64,000 nucleotides of DNA. It comes from Saururus chinensis. Taxonomy: Eukaryota > Streptophyta > Magnoliopsida > Piperales > Saururaceae. The stretch spans positions 42,927,719-42,991,718 of the forward strand of contig CP141141.1 in the NCBI GenBank assembly GCA_035235625.1. The letters run 5' to 3'. Shown piece by piece: positions 48,851 to 58,300 of this stretch; the first letter of the stretch is position 1, and each line of letters begins with the position of its first letter. The position numbers and the translations under genes were made by a program. The notes under the pieces were generated by a model that was not told where the DNA came from, searched no databases, and was given only the letters and a program-made list of their open reading frames with translations.

Positions 48851-49354
48851 AAGGAAAATGGTCAAGGAAGAAGAATCATAAGCGACGAGAGAGATGAAAA
48901 AGCTCACGTTAAAAGAAGAAGATTGTGAATGGGGCATTAAAAGAGCAGAAATAAAAGTAAAATAAATAGTAAGAGATAGTGGGTATTTAATAATTTATTT
49001 AATTTTTTTAGTGTGTGTAAAGTATTGAGGGGTTTAATATAAATGAGGGGCGGACTGTTGTGTTCTATTTATTATAGTAAAAATACATGTATAAAACGTG
49101 TACTATAGCCATTATTTCGCCACTTAGTTCCCCACAAACTAAAACGACAAGCAACCGTTTTTTAGGTACAACCAGCACTCAGCAACTTTATTGTAGTTTG
49201 CATGATAATTGACATAGAGTGTTTTTGTAATCGCCGAGTGCAGACCGTACAAGGACATACAACTTCATGAAAATTAAGGAATGTGTGTTATGATTGCCTT
49301 TCATTCCAAACCCACTCCAATCTTGGTCATCTAGAAACCTGAAGTGGGCCCGGT
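48851..49354. other. Duplicated segment B, 3' flank of CYP719A copy B
   Basis: This is collinear with 40400-41036. It contains no gene and a single copy of the 86 bp unit that is doubled downstream of copy A. Confidence 0.75.
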
Positions 49355-50839
49355 TTAGGCAACATGCGTAACAATCTTGGCCACTAGTGGGTTCTTCATC
49401 ATCAGCACGAAAGTCATCTCCTCGCTCAGGTCAGGCAACTCGCCCTCCGCTACCGGCAGCCACTTTAATGCCCTGACCAGATTGGCCAGGAGCAGAGCCA
49501 CCTGCAGCTTCCCTAGCTCCATCCCCGCGCACGCCCTCATCCCACCTCCAAACGGCAGGAACAACTGCAGATGATCTCCTCCTGCACTACTACCGACCTT
49601 TCCACCAGCTAGGAATCGATTTGGCTGGAACTCATGCGGCTCGGCCCACACCCCCGGGTCGTAGTGCACCGCGTAGACGTTCACTACCACCTGCGTCCCC
49701 TTGGCCACCCTCTTCCCTCCCAGCCTCGTCTCCTTGGCAGTCTTGTGAGGCACCGCCAGCGGCGCGATGGGCTTCATTCTCATCGTCTCCTTTGCCACCG
49801 CCTGGAGGTATTGCAACTTGCCCACATCTTCCACCTTCACGGTTGCCTGCTTTTCGACCAAGTATTCTGTGATCTCTTTGTAGAGCTTCTCTTGCGCATC
49901 TGGGTGGCGGATTAAGAAGGCGAGAGCCCAGGTCGCGGTGGAGGCCGTGCTATCCACTCCCAGCAAGAACACTTCGAAGATGCTGAAGATGGTGACTGGT
50001 TCGGGCATGCGTTGTGAGAGAAGGAAGTGCAAGTAAGAATTGGGTGGAGGGGTTTGCGAGAGGAGGGGCCGGATCAGTTGTTCGATCTTTTGCCTGAGCG
50101 CGAGGGTCTGAGCCACGTTGCGGCGAACTGATGGGATGAAGCGGGCAAATGCGAACGCGTCCACGAGGCGGCCGTGGCCTGTGATGCTGATGTTCTCTTC
50201 GACGACCCTATCCATGTTGTCCACAAACGATTCATCCGCAAATTGGGCTCCGAAGCAGAGCCGGGAAAGAAGACGGATGGTGGCTTGTCGGATATAACCG
50301 AAAGGTTTGATCACCCCACCATGACGATCAGCTGCTGCTTTCATACTATCGATGAGGAGTTCGATGTCTTGCTCCTGGAAGTGTGCCTGTGCTGAGATGT
50401 TGCTGGGTCCTAAGGGCCCAAACTGCAGCCCCCGGCGGAGGGTGTGCCAGTGGGTCCCGGCGTTGGAGGTGGCTACAGTGCTTCCGTTGGCAGTGAGGTG
50501 CCTTGTGACAGAAGGGAGGGCGCGGTCGGCATAGTCCGGTGATTTGCTCACAAGTACCTCCCATGCAAGCTCTGCGTCGCTGACAACGATCATGGGCCGC
50601 CAGCTGCCAACCCAGATGGTCATGACCCGGCCGTAGCCCTCAGCGAGCTTGGCGAGGCTCTGGTGGACCAGGTCGCTCCCTTTCGCTAGTTGGTGCAAGT
50701 TTCCTATAATGGGGAGCTTGCGCGGACCAGCTGGCCATTCTATTGGCTTATCATCTGTTGCTCTCGTTGAGAACTTCCTTAGGACAAAGAGGAGCGCAAG
50801 GACCGTCACGAGGGCTGCCGGCCATAGAGTCTGCTCCAT
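49355..50839 (-). CDS. CYP719A: CYP719A-family cytochrome P450 (methylenedioxy-bridge type), intact copy B
   Basis: This is an intronless 494-residue protein. Residues 1-22 form the ER membrane anchor, followed by basic residues and the Pro-rich hinge WPAGPRKLP (35-43). The I-helix reads GVDSTAST (294-301), with Ser where most P450s have the first Thr. ExxR is E351-R354, PxRF is 406-409, and the heme loop FGGGMRACAG has Cys437. The stretches VMTIWVGSWRP, KETMRMKPIAPLAVPHKTAK and AWEVLVSKS are characteristic of CYP719A. This family closes methylenedioxy bridges on ortho-hydroxy-methoxy rings in alkaloids (canadine, stylopine, cheilanthifoline), lignans and piperine-type amides. The substrate here cannot be read from sequence. 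Start ATG at 50839, TATA box at 50899-50906. Its sister copy at 41037 is damaged. Confidence 0.88.
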   Translation of the reverse strand: MEQTLWPAALVTVLALLFVLRKFSTRATDDKPIEWPAGPRKLPIIGNLHQLAKGSDLVHQSLAKLAEGYGRVMTIWVGSWRPMIVVSDAELAWEVLVSKSPDYADRALPSVTRHLTANGSTVATSNAGTHWHTLRRGLQFGPLGPSNISAQAHFQEQDIELLIDSMKAAADRHGGVIKPFGYIRQATIRLLSRLCFGAQFADESFVDNMDRVVEENISITGHGRLVDAFAFARFIPSVRRNVAQTLALRQKIEQLIRPLLSQTPPPNSYLHFLLSQRMPEPVTIFSIFEVFLLGVDSTASTATWALAFLIRHPDAQEKLYKEITEYLVEKQATVKVEDVGKLQYLQAVAKETMRMKPIAPLAVPHKTAKETRLGGKRVAKGTQVVVNVYAVHYDPGVWAEPHEFQPNRFLAGGKVGSSAGGDHLQLFLPFGGGMRACAGMELGKLQVALLLANLVRALKWLPVAEGELPDLSEEMTFVLMMKNPLVAKIVTHVA

Positions 50840-51262
50840 TACTTCGTCTTAACTCCAGGGCTGGGAACGTTTTAGTGCTGAACCTTCCGCTGATTTCCTT
50901 TATATAGGGTGAGCTAGTGTTGTTTAAACGACAACAAACTAGCTAGTTTATAGTGGCACTTGCATTTTGTATACTCATTGAGGCTGAAGATTGACTAATT
51001 TGTTATATGAAAATAATAAATGAAAGATCTTCGTAAGGCAATATGCACGCCATGGAGCAAGAAATGAATCACTTTGGGAGGTGACGTATCTAACATCGGA
51101 CATAGCTGTGGTAGCCTTTATATACTATGTTAAGAGCGTTATATAGTATGGTCACATGTGCTGGTTATGGTGATCGGTCGGTTTTGCAGCCTTATGTAGT
51201 ATGATCACAGGTGCTGGTCATGGCGCTCGATTAAATTTGGAGCTTGGTCAAGCTAGCCATGT
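50840..51262 (-). promoter_or_regulatory. Promoter region of CYP719A copy B
   Basis: A TATA box (TATATAAA on the gene strand, plus-strand TTTATATA at 50899-50906) lies about 60 bp before the ATG. The region continues to 51262, where the match with copy A ends. Conserved words also seen in the decayed upstream copies are ACTCATTGAGGCTG, AATTTGTT and GCCATGGAGCAAGAAATGAA. Confidence 0.8.
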
Positions 51263-51900
51263 TCTTGCCAGATTGGGCTATTCCTCCTGCTGTTAAGTTT
51301 AAGAATGCGTCCCCCATTAATCCCTTCAGTACTTTGTTTCTCATTTACTCTTTCTAATTTATAAATTTTTTTATATATACCTCACATTAATCCCTTCAGT
51401 ACTTTGGACCTTGCCCCTTTCTCTCTCTTCAATTTCAGCACCGACAGCCTCTTCCTTCTCTGACGGTGGCCATAGCAGAGAACCCTGGTCATGACCGAAA
51501 GCTAGTGGTTAGAAGATCTGGCTGAGGCCAAAAGCTCGCGACCAGAAGATTTGGCCGCAAGGCTCGAGACTATTTGTTGGCTGCGGTTAGAAGCACTAGC
51601 CGAAGGCGGAGAAGGTTGACTTAAGTTGCTGCCACTGGAGTTATCGCTGCCACCAGAGTTAGAGTGGGAGGTGTGAGGCTTTGTTGAGGTAGGGTAATTA
51701 AGGAGTAAAATAATGGCGTGTTTGAGGTTTAATAGAGTACATAAAAAGAAACGACTGAATTTTTTTTGAAATCCGGGTATTGAAAAGATTAACAAGGTGT
51801 AAATGGAAGCATTCTAAATTTAAAATCTATGTATGTCTCAGATAATGTGTAAGTAATGAACTCCATTAACATGCAACGTATAAAAAATAATGTCTCTCCC
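51263..51900. other. No supported gene
   Basis: This is mixed sequence beyond the duplication boundary. It has a small internal repeat (ATTAATCCCTTCAGTACTTT at about 51318 and 51388). A minus-strand open stretch at 51502-51795 is rich in Ser and Asn and resembles no family that I know. Confidence 0.45.
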
Positions 51901-51904
51901 TCTT

Positions 51905-52440
51905 AATTCAACCTCCAAGTTGGATCTTTTCTTTATATATGCCTTTTTTTTCTTTCTAAAATTACATTATTTAATTATGCAGCTACTTTTCTTTTCATTA
52001 TCATCATATATAGTTTAAAAAAAGTCCAAGTTGTACTGATCTTTAAAAAAAAGTCCAGGTTGTATATTTTTTTGGCATATCTATCCTTTTTAAGAATTCC
52101 ATTATTTAACGACTAGTCTACTACTCCTTTTCATGATCAGCATAAATTCAATTATTCGTGATGACATCTGAAAGGTTTTGATTACATCGATTGTTTTACA
52201 TCAAATCCAAGTTATAAATGTTTGATCAGAGTTCAACCTCCAAGTTGGAACTTTTCTTTATATATTTAATCCTTCAATTTTTAAAAATAATTACGTACTT
52301 TAATCAAGTAACTACTTTTCGTTTTCAAGACTACCATGGCGTCTGAAAAGCTTTGACTACAACTGTTTTACATGAAAATCCAAGTTATAAATATATGGTG
52401 AGAGGCCAACCTTCAAGTTGGATCTACTGTACATATAATA
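51905..52440. repeat. Three spaced copies of a promoter-like motif
   Basis: TTCAACCTCCAAGTTGGA occurs at about 51907 and 52232, and a variant CCAACCTTCAAGTTGGA at 52408. Each is followed by TATA-like CTTTATATAT or TACATATAAT. The spacing is 325 and 176 bp. They may be remnants of duplicated upstream DNA; no gene follows. Confidence 0.6.
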
Positions 52441-52560
52441 ATTAAACGTATTGAGGCTGGATATTCGACCACTTAAAAAACCTTCTACATGTCTGAGTCA
52501 GGCAATGTAGGCCATGGAGCAAGAAATAAATTGCCACACTGCGGCAGTTTCGAATTGGCA
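52440..52560 (-). pseudogene. Decayed copy of CYP719A distal promoter
   Basis: TATTGAGGCTGGATATTCGACC and GGCCATGGAGCAAGAAATAA parallel the promoter of copy B (TCATTGAGGCTGAAGATTGAC, GCCATGGAGCAAGAAATGAA) and the relic at 52655-52960. Nothing of the coding region remains. Confidence 0.6.
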
Positions 52561-52644
52561 TGCCGATTGAAGGCATGCAGCTTTGCTCTCTTGTATATAA
52601 ACATGTTTCAATTATCCTTTATGAAGGAAATTTCCAAGTTATTT

Positions 52645-52960
52645 TAAGTCTCTGCTCCATTGCTTCGGCTTTGAATTCGAGGGATGACTACGTTGCCGTG
52701 CTGAGCCTTGTCCCGACTCTTTATATATGTTGAGCTATTTTTTGTTTAACTCAACACTGCTTAGTTTCAAATGCCACTTTGCTTTTCTGAAGATTAAAAA
52801 CTCAATGAGGCTGCTGATTCGACCAATTTGTTCCTGAGTATATCTATATGTCTGACTCGGGCAATGCATGCCATGCACCAACAAATGGCGCGCGAAAACT
52901 AATAAATGAAATCACCTGGGGCAATTAGCATGCCCATACAAGGCATGGAGCTTACGCTGT
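52645..52960 (-). pseudogene. Decayed third CYP719A 5' end: start codon plus promoter only
   Basis: The minus strand at 52660-52649 reads ATGGAGCAGAGA, matching the first codons (Met-Glu-Gln) of CYP719A copy B. Upstream the order of landmarks is the same: GCTGAGCCTT, CTTTATATATGTTGAGC (TATA), TTGTTTAAC, TGCCACTTTGC, CTCAATGAGGCTG.TGATTCGACC and GGCAATGCATGCCATG. The coding sequence after about four codons is lost. It shows that CYP719A copies once extended further to the right. Confidence 0.72.
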
Positions 52961-53000
52961 ATCTTATAGACTTGCTACAACTCACGCCGGGGTATAGAAT

Positions 53001-53510
53001 TCCAAGTTTCTTTAAGAAGTTTTTCCAATATTACCAGATTGAAGAAGCCTAAATTTCATATTTCCTAGTTTTGAAGATTAAATGCCACAGAACCCAGACA
53101 AACATGATATACAAGAAAAATTGTACCGAAATACCCTTAGGTTAGGGTTTTATATTGTTTAAACACTGACAGAATGCCTCATTTACCTAGAAACAACTGA
53201 CTGTTGTGTGCGAGTTCCGATTTTTGACCAGTGACTTCAAAAATGTGACAAGTGAAAAGCGAAAACGCAATGGTAAGTCTGATTTTCGATTCCACATTTT
53301 CAAAATTTGGCCCGTCAAGTGAGGTTTCGGTCGTGAAGTAGATTTCGTCCATGAAGCAAGTTCCTATCGTGAAATGAGGTTCGACCCGAGGGTATACTAA
53401 CGCGCGCTTAATAAAAAAGTGATTTACTAAAAAGGTCAGTAGCCCATCGATGGGTTAATCTGGTGAAACTCAACGACATCAACCATTAGGCAACTTCTGT
53501 AATAATGACC
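53001..53510. other. No feature seen
   Basis: This is ordinary AT-rich sequence between the CYP719A relics and a MITE. Confidence 0.45.
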
Positions 53511-53513
53511 TAA

Positions 53514-53854
53514 GAGCTTCTCCAATGCAGGATGCCAAATCCATGTGGCATCCCGCGTGGTTATTGTAGAGGATGAAAATGGCACCCCGGTTTTTGCAAC
53601 CTGGGTGCCATTTGGGGCGCCATTTTTGGCATCTCCAAATAGAAATACCATTTGTACTTTTTTTTTAATTTTTTTTATTACACCTACCTTCTTTATTTTG
53701 TACCATCTTCTTTCAATTATCTTTTTAATAATAAATTAAGGGATTTGTCATATGTGGTTGGAATTCATGGATCTTCATTTTGCCACATAGGGAAATGGGT
53801 CTCCATTTTGAAGACCCCCAACTGCTATTTTGAAGATCCCCATTGAAAATGCTC
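53514..53854. mobile_element. Tourist-like (PIF/Harbinger) MITE, 341 bp
   Basis: The ends GAGCTTCTCCAATG and, inverted, GAGCATTTTCAATG are flanked by TAA at 53511-53513 and 53855-53857. The GAGC.T.TCCAATG terminus with a TAA duplication is a widespread plant Tourist type. There is no coding content. Confidence 0.82.
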
Positions 53855-53937
53855 TAATATTCTAACTCTATATTTTTTTGTAGGTTTGATAAAACGATTG
53901 TTCATATACCATGTTAAGGGCAAATGTTAGGTAGTAC

Positions 53938-54160
53938 ATACATACACACTCATAGTACATAATCGTGTTATCGATAATACGATACACAACATATCATGTT
54001 ATTGTTAATACGATATACAATATATGACATTGATAAGTCATGTTATCATGTGTAAGAGGCATACATATCGTGTTATCAATAACACGATATACGATATTGA
54101 AAGTCATGTTATTATGTATGAGAAGGCATCCTATCGTGTTAACGATAACATTATATATGA
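53938..54160. repeat. Cluster of four near-perfect 22-26 bp palindromes
   Basis: Palindromes built on ATCGTGTTAT.ATAACACGAT lie at 53962-53983, 53992-54015, 54065-54090 and 54132-54153. They alternate with single arms such as TCATGTTATCATG. The centre varies (CG, TG, CA, CG). Confidence 0.85.
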
Positions 54161-57089
54161 ACTTAGCGTGTATTTGTTCATTATTTGGGCGACATAATGT
54201 TTATGAACGTGACTCTTTGATTTTGTTCACGACTCACCCTAACCTTCCTCATGTTCGGGTGAGTGATTGAGAGCCATTCAAAATCATCAAACGACCCTCT
54301 CTTTTCCTCCCATCTTGCCTCTCTTTTCCCCCTATCTCTAGCCTCGCCTCATTCCCTCGCCTTCGGCCTCCCTTACATCATCTCCCACCTCCCCTCAATC
54401 TCTTGCCTCCGGCCTCCCTCCATTCCCCCTAATGGCCTTCAGCCTCCCTCGCCTCTCGCTTTTCCCCCTTCTGGCCATCTCTTCCACCCCCTCCCCCCCT
54501 TGATCTCTTGCTTCTCCTTACTCTCCCACCTCCCCTCAATCTCCAGCCTCCAACCTCCCTCCATTCCCCCTCACTCTCCCTCACCTCCAGCCTCCCTCGC
54601 CTCTCATTCAACTCTAGCTCTCTCTTCTCTCATTGATCCCAACCCTTCATCCCTATATACAACTCTCAAATTTATTTTCCCAAATCTTTGTGTATATTTA
54701 TGAATGTTGATTGTTTTTCTTGCTCATTACCATTAAATTTTGATTGATTTTCTAGAAATATTTGATTTTTTGGGTGATATTTGTAGAAAATGATTGTATT
54801 TTTAGCAATAGGTGAAATGTATGTCGTATAGCACAGTGACCTTTGTATCACTAAATGATCCACTTCAAGAGCCCCTCCTGCCCCCTTTGCTTCCCGTTTG
54901 TTAGAGGTCCCTTGAGTCGTTCCCAAAGTCTCTTCGTGCAGACTTTAAATGGTAGGTTTGATTTTGAACCAAGTTTTCATATTTATATATTTTTCTCTGT
55001 TCTTTTTTGTGGATTGGTATTCGTTCTTCTATACATTCTTCAGTTTTGGTTTGTACAACTGTTTGATTGTTTTGTTCAACTAGTAATCTATTCTATGCTA
55101 AAAGTATGATTATCATTTGGGTTTTTGAGCTATTTAACACAAAAGATGTTGGAATAGGTGGATTGGTTTTCCATTCATATGTCCCAAAATAGTTTAGGCA
55201 AAGGCTGATAATGTTTATACTCAAAGAGGGATGTGTATCACGATGTTAGTTTCTACTTGTGAATTTGCTGACCAATAGGTTGGTGGACTTTATTTCTTTG
55301 TATTATGGGAAGTTGAGTGATAGTCTAAGTTTTGTGGCATGAAAAAGGATATTTTTGTGCGTTTAATAATGTGAAGCTTAGGAATGATGAGAATTTCCTT
55401 GATGTGTTTGAAGTCTACATGCTCATTCTTTTGTTTGAGTCTCTCGGCATAAGGAAGGATAGGATGATGGGTGAGGCGGGGGAGGAGGTTGTCTACCTGC
55501 TTGCTCATATATCATGTTCTTCAAGGACCTGGCTCAGTCCGTGATCTAACGTCATCATTTGAATTTATCATGTGGTTGTTGATTTTGTCATTCTTCGAAA
55601 ATTTTCGTTCATTTTGCTTGTATGGTTTTAGGGATTGTCTTTACCCTCATTGCCCAGTTGCAATTTTTTGTATGTTTGCTTTGTTTCAATTATTTTTTTA
55701 TTGTTAATAGTTTTGGGTTGTTCTCATTTTTGCCTCTTGTTGTTTAATTAATTTATGAGACTATTCAAATGAAGTTTAGATTGTAGGCTTCAAGAAGCTT
55801 GTCACTTTCATTCTCTCTCTTCTTTTTGTGTAATTTTTGCCCGATGCTACAGAGCAAGTTCTTTTATCTTTTTTATTGTTTTAGCAGTAAGTGAGGCTAG
55901 AACTATCATGATCTAAGATATTTTCTTCTTTGTATGATTTTGATGTTCATAAAATAGGGTTTGGCCCATGTGAAGATAATATACTAAATATTAAGTAGTA
56001 ATTTTTTTGTTCATAAAATAATTTAGTGTTCATAAAATAGGATTTGGCCCATTCATAATAATTAATTAGTAATTTTTTTGTAGGGTTTTTATGGTTGTGG
56101 AGATGTATCTTATAATGCCACAATGTTACCTCTCCCATTTTAACTTTCATAAATAATACAAAAAAATGTTATAATATATTTAAATTCTTTTTATGATTGG
56201 CCCATGCAAAGATAATATACTAAATATTAAGTTAAAAAAATTTTATTGACAAAAAAAATAAGGCTACCCGCACACTCGACCTAACCTAACCTAAATAGGA
56301 TTAGGACCCAATTTGTCCCCGGATTCTCACCTTGGATTTACTTACTTCTAAGGCAAAGCGTGATAAAAAAATAAAAATATCATTGATAGATTCGACCTAT
56401 AAGCATGAATTTGGTAAAATTACTATAGCAACTAAAGCACCGGCGACCCAATTTCTTCTTTCTTCCCTTTTTCATCTCCTCTCCTTTCCCTCCTCAATTG
56501 TTTTGTCTCCCTCTTGGTTGTTTTTCCCTACTCTTATATAATATAGGGTCTGGACCCGACCCACTACCTAGACCCACATAAAAATACATGTTACCACACT
56601 AAGCTTTCATCCTATTAACTTCAATACAGTAATCTTTATAGAGAAAATTTAAGATGTGTTAGGCGCACTGACCAAACATGCAGAGTAAAGGGGTGGGTGG
56701 GTAATTCAATCCTGTCTGCCTCTCGCATAAAATATTATATATGGATAAGATACCAGCGTGGCATGCCTAACATGAATTCGGACATAATATATCACTGTAC
56801 TTCCTATTAAGTTGGCTATTTTTAAGAAATTAATAGAAGGAGAACGAATAAGTCATTTTATGATTGGTGACAGATACCACATAAACATACTACGTTGGTC
56901 CCCTCTTATAAGCGTCGGTAGGGAGCATATAAACGGGACTAAATCTTTTAAAATAAGAAATAAAAACAGTAATAGATACTTCAAATATGCATAGTTTGTA
57001 TGAATTGCCCATGTGACCAACGTTAAACAGTAGTCTATACCGTCTAGCTTGCCTGTTTTCATGGTGCCCATTTATTCTTACTCTATACT
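54161..57089. other. Gene-poor stretch
   Basis: 54260-54660 is C/T-rich low-complexity DNA (CTCCCTCGCCTC words), which opens long frames by composition. 54700-56250 is AT-rich. A block TTTGGCCCAT..AAGATAATATACTAAATATTAAG occurs at about 55963 and, diverged, near 56198. A minus-to-plus open stretch around 55330-55540 is protein-like but unrecognised. 56250-57089 is the 3' side of the RCCR gene and holds nothing I can name. Confidence 0.45.
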
Positions 57090-58097
57090 TTAAACGCCAA
57101 ATGCCTTCTGAATGGCTTCCACCACTCTGCCTGCAACCTCCTCTCCAAACAATCTCGGCAAGTTGGCTGCCAAATCGATTTCCACCGCCTTCTTCTTTAT
57201 CAATGCGTCTCTTGCAACGAGCTCACTCCTGCCCACCTCTCGTCCGCCGCAATCACAGTCATAGCCATCCAACCAAGTCTTCGCCACCACCTTGGCCACC
57301 TCGTCCACACAATCTCTGACAATTTCCTCAATGCTCCTCGATTCATCCCCGGAAATACAATTGATACTAACCGATATTGCAGTGGGAGATAATACGCTCC
57401 GAATATACAGAGACGAGGAGGAGAACAGGATTGTCTCTGGCAGCTTCACTAGCTTCTGCCTCTGCTTCTCCAACTGGGTGTCCTCATAAAAGGTTTGAAG
57501 GTAGCCGGGATGGAGGACCAGGTCTTTACGTGGGAGGAGGTCCATTAGCAGGACGAGAGAGGTCGGGCTGCTCTGGATATATTCGACGAGCAGGTGGGGG
57601 GCGTCGGTTTGAGGGCCGAGGAACGCGAAGACGGTGGCGATGTCGAGAGCCGACCCGGATGGGAGATCGCAGTGAATCCAAGAACCCAATAACAAATCAA
57701 CCTGTACAGAGTAAGTAATTGGCCGCACGATCGCATATAACAATGAAATAGACGGAAAGCTATGAACGAAAGAAAACTAAGAATGTATGAGACATACCAT
57801 TGAGCCCTGTTGCCCGGAGCGGATGTGGAGGGCGCCCTTCGAGCTTCCTGAAGGGCTTTGAAAGCGTTGGACGTCGGGGGGAAGGGAGGGGGGGAGGAGG
57901 TGAGGCGAGAGATGGGTCTCCACGGAGGAGAGGAGGGAAACCATGAGACGTCGTTGAGGAGCTGAGAGATAGGGGAAATCGAGGGGCGGTTCTGAGGTAG
58001 ATGAAGACATGGAGATAGAGGGCCGGAAGAGTTTCTTCGACCTGGTTGGAGACGGCGGTAAGGGCAGCTGGAGATGGTGGTGAACCAGGACGACCAT
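57090..58097 (-). CDS. RCCR: Red chlorophyll catabolite reductase
   Basis: There are two exons on the minus strand, 58097-57798 and 57701-57090, joined in phase 0. The donor is GTATGT (from 57797) and the acceptor CTGTACAG ends at 57702. The product is 303 residues; Arabidopsis ACD2/RCCR has about 319. I used the ATG at 58097, the first in frame (an upstream GTG continues the frame). The N-terminal Ser/Pro-rich stretch suits a plastid transit peptide. Family blocks are FPYLSAPQRRLM, LPPDVQRFQSPSGSSKGALH, DAPHLLVEYIQSSPTSLVLL, MDLLPRKDLVLHPGYLQTFY and SSSLYIRSVLSPTAISV. The enzyme takes electrons from ferredoxin to reduce red chlorophyll catabolite to the primary fluorescent catabolite, downstream of pheophorbide a oxygenase, which prevents phototoxicity in senescing leaves. 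It looks intact. Confidence 0.95.
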
Positions 58098-58300
58098 GGA
58101 TTTGCAGAGAGAGAGAGAGAGTGGGAGAGTCGTGCTTTGCTCTGACACTACTCAGTTGGGCAAGAAGATTGAGTTTTCTATTTTCTGCATTATAGTCAAT
58201 AGACAGGGAGAATGGCCCCCACAGCAACACTGACCCGCTCCATTTTTGTCCTGATTACTCCATCAATTTAAGGCTGAATGAATCTTATTATTGTTTCCAT
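58098..58300. other. Short intergenic: PPR 3' end and RCCR promoter
   Basis: Only 203 bp separate the PPR stop from the RCCR ATG, both on the minus strand. A GAGAGA run at 58106-58119 lies in the RCCR leader. Confidence 0.6.

Noticed and set aside
54263..54703. A Pro/Ser-rich protein-coding gene
   Set aside because: The open frame is produced by C/T-rich low-complexity repeats; no motif or splice context supports a protein.
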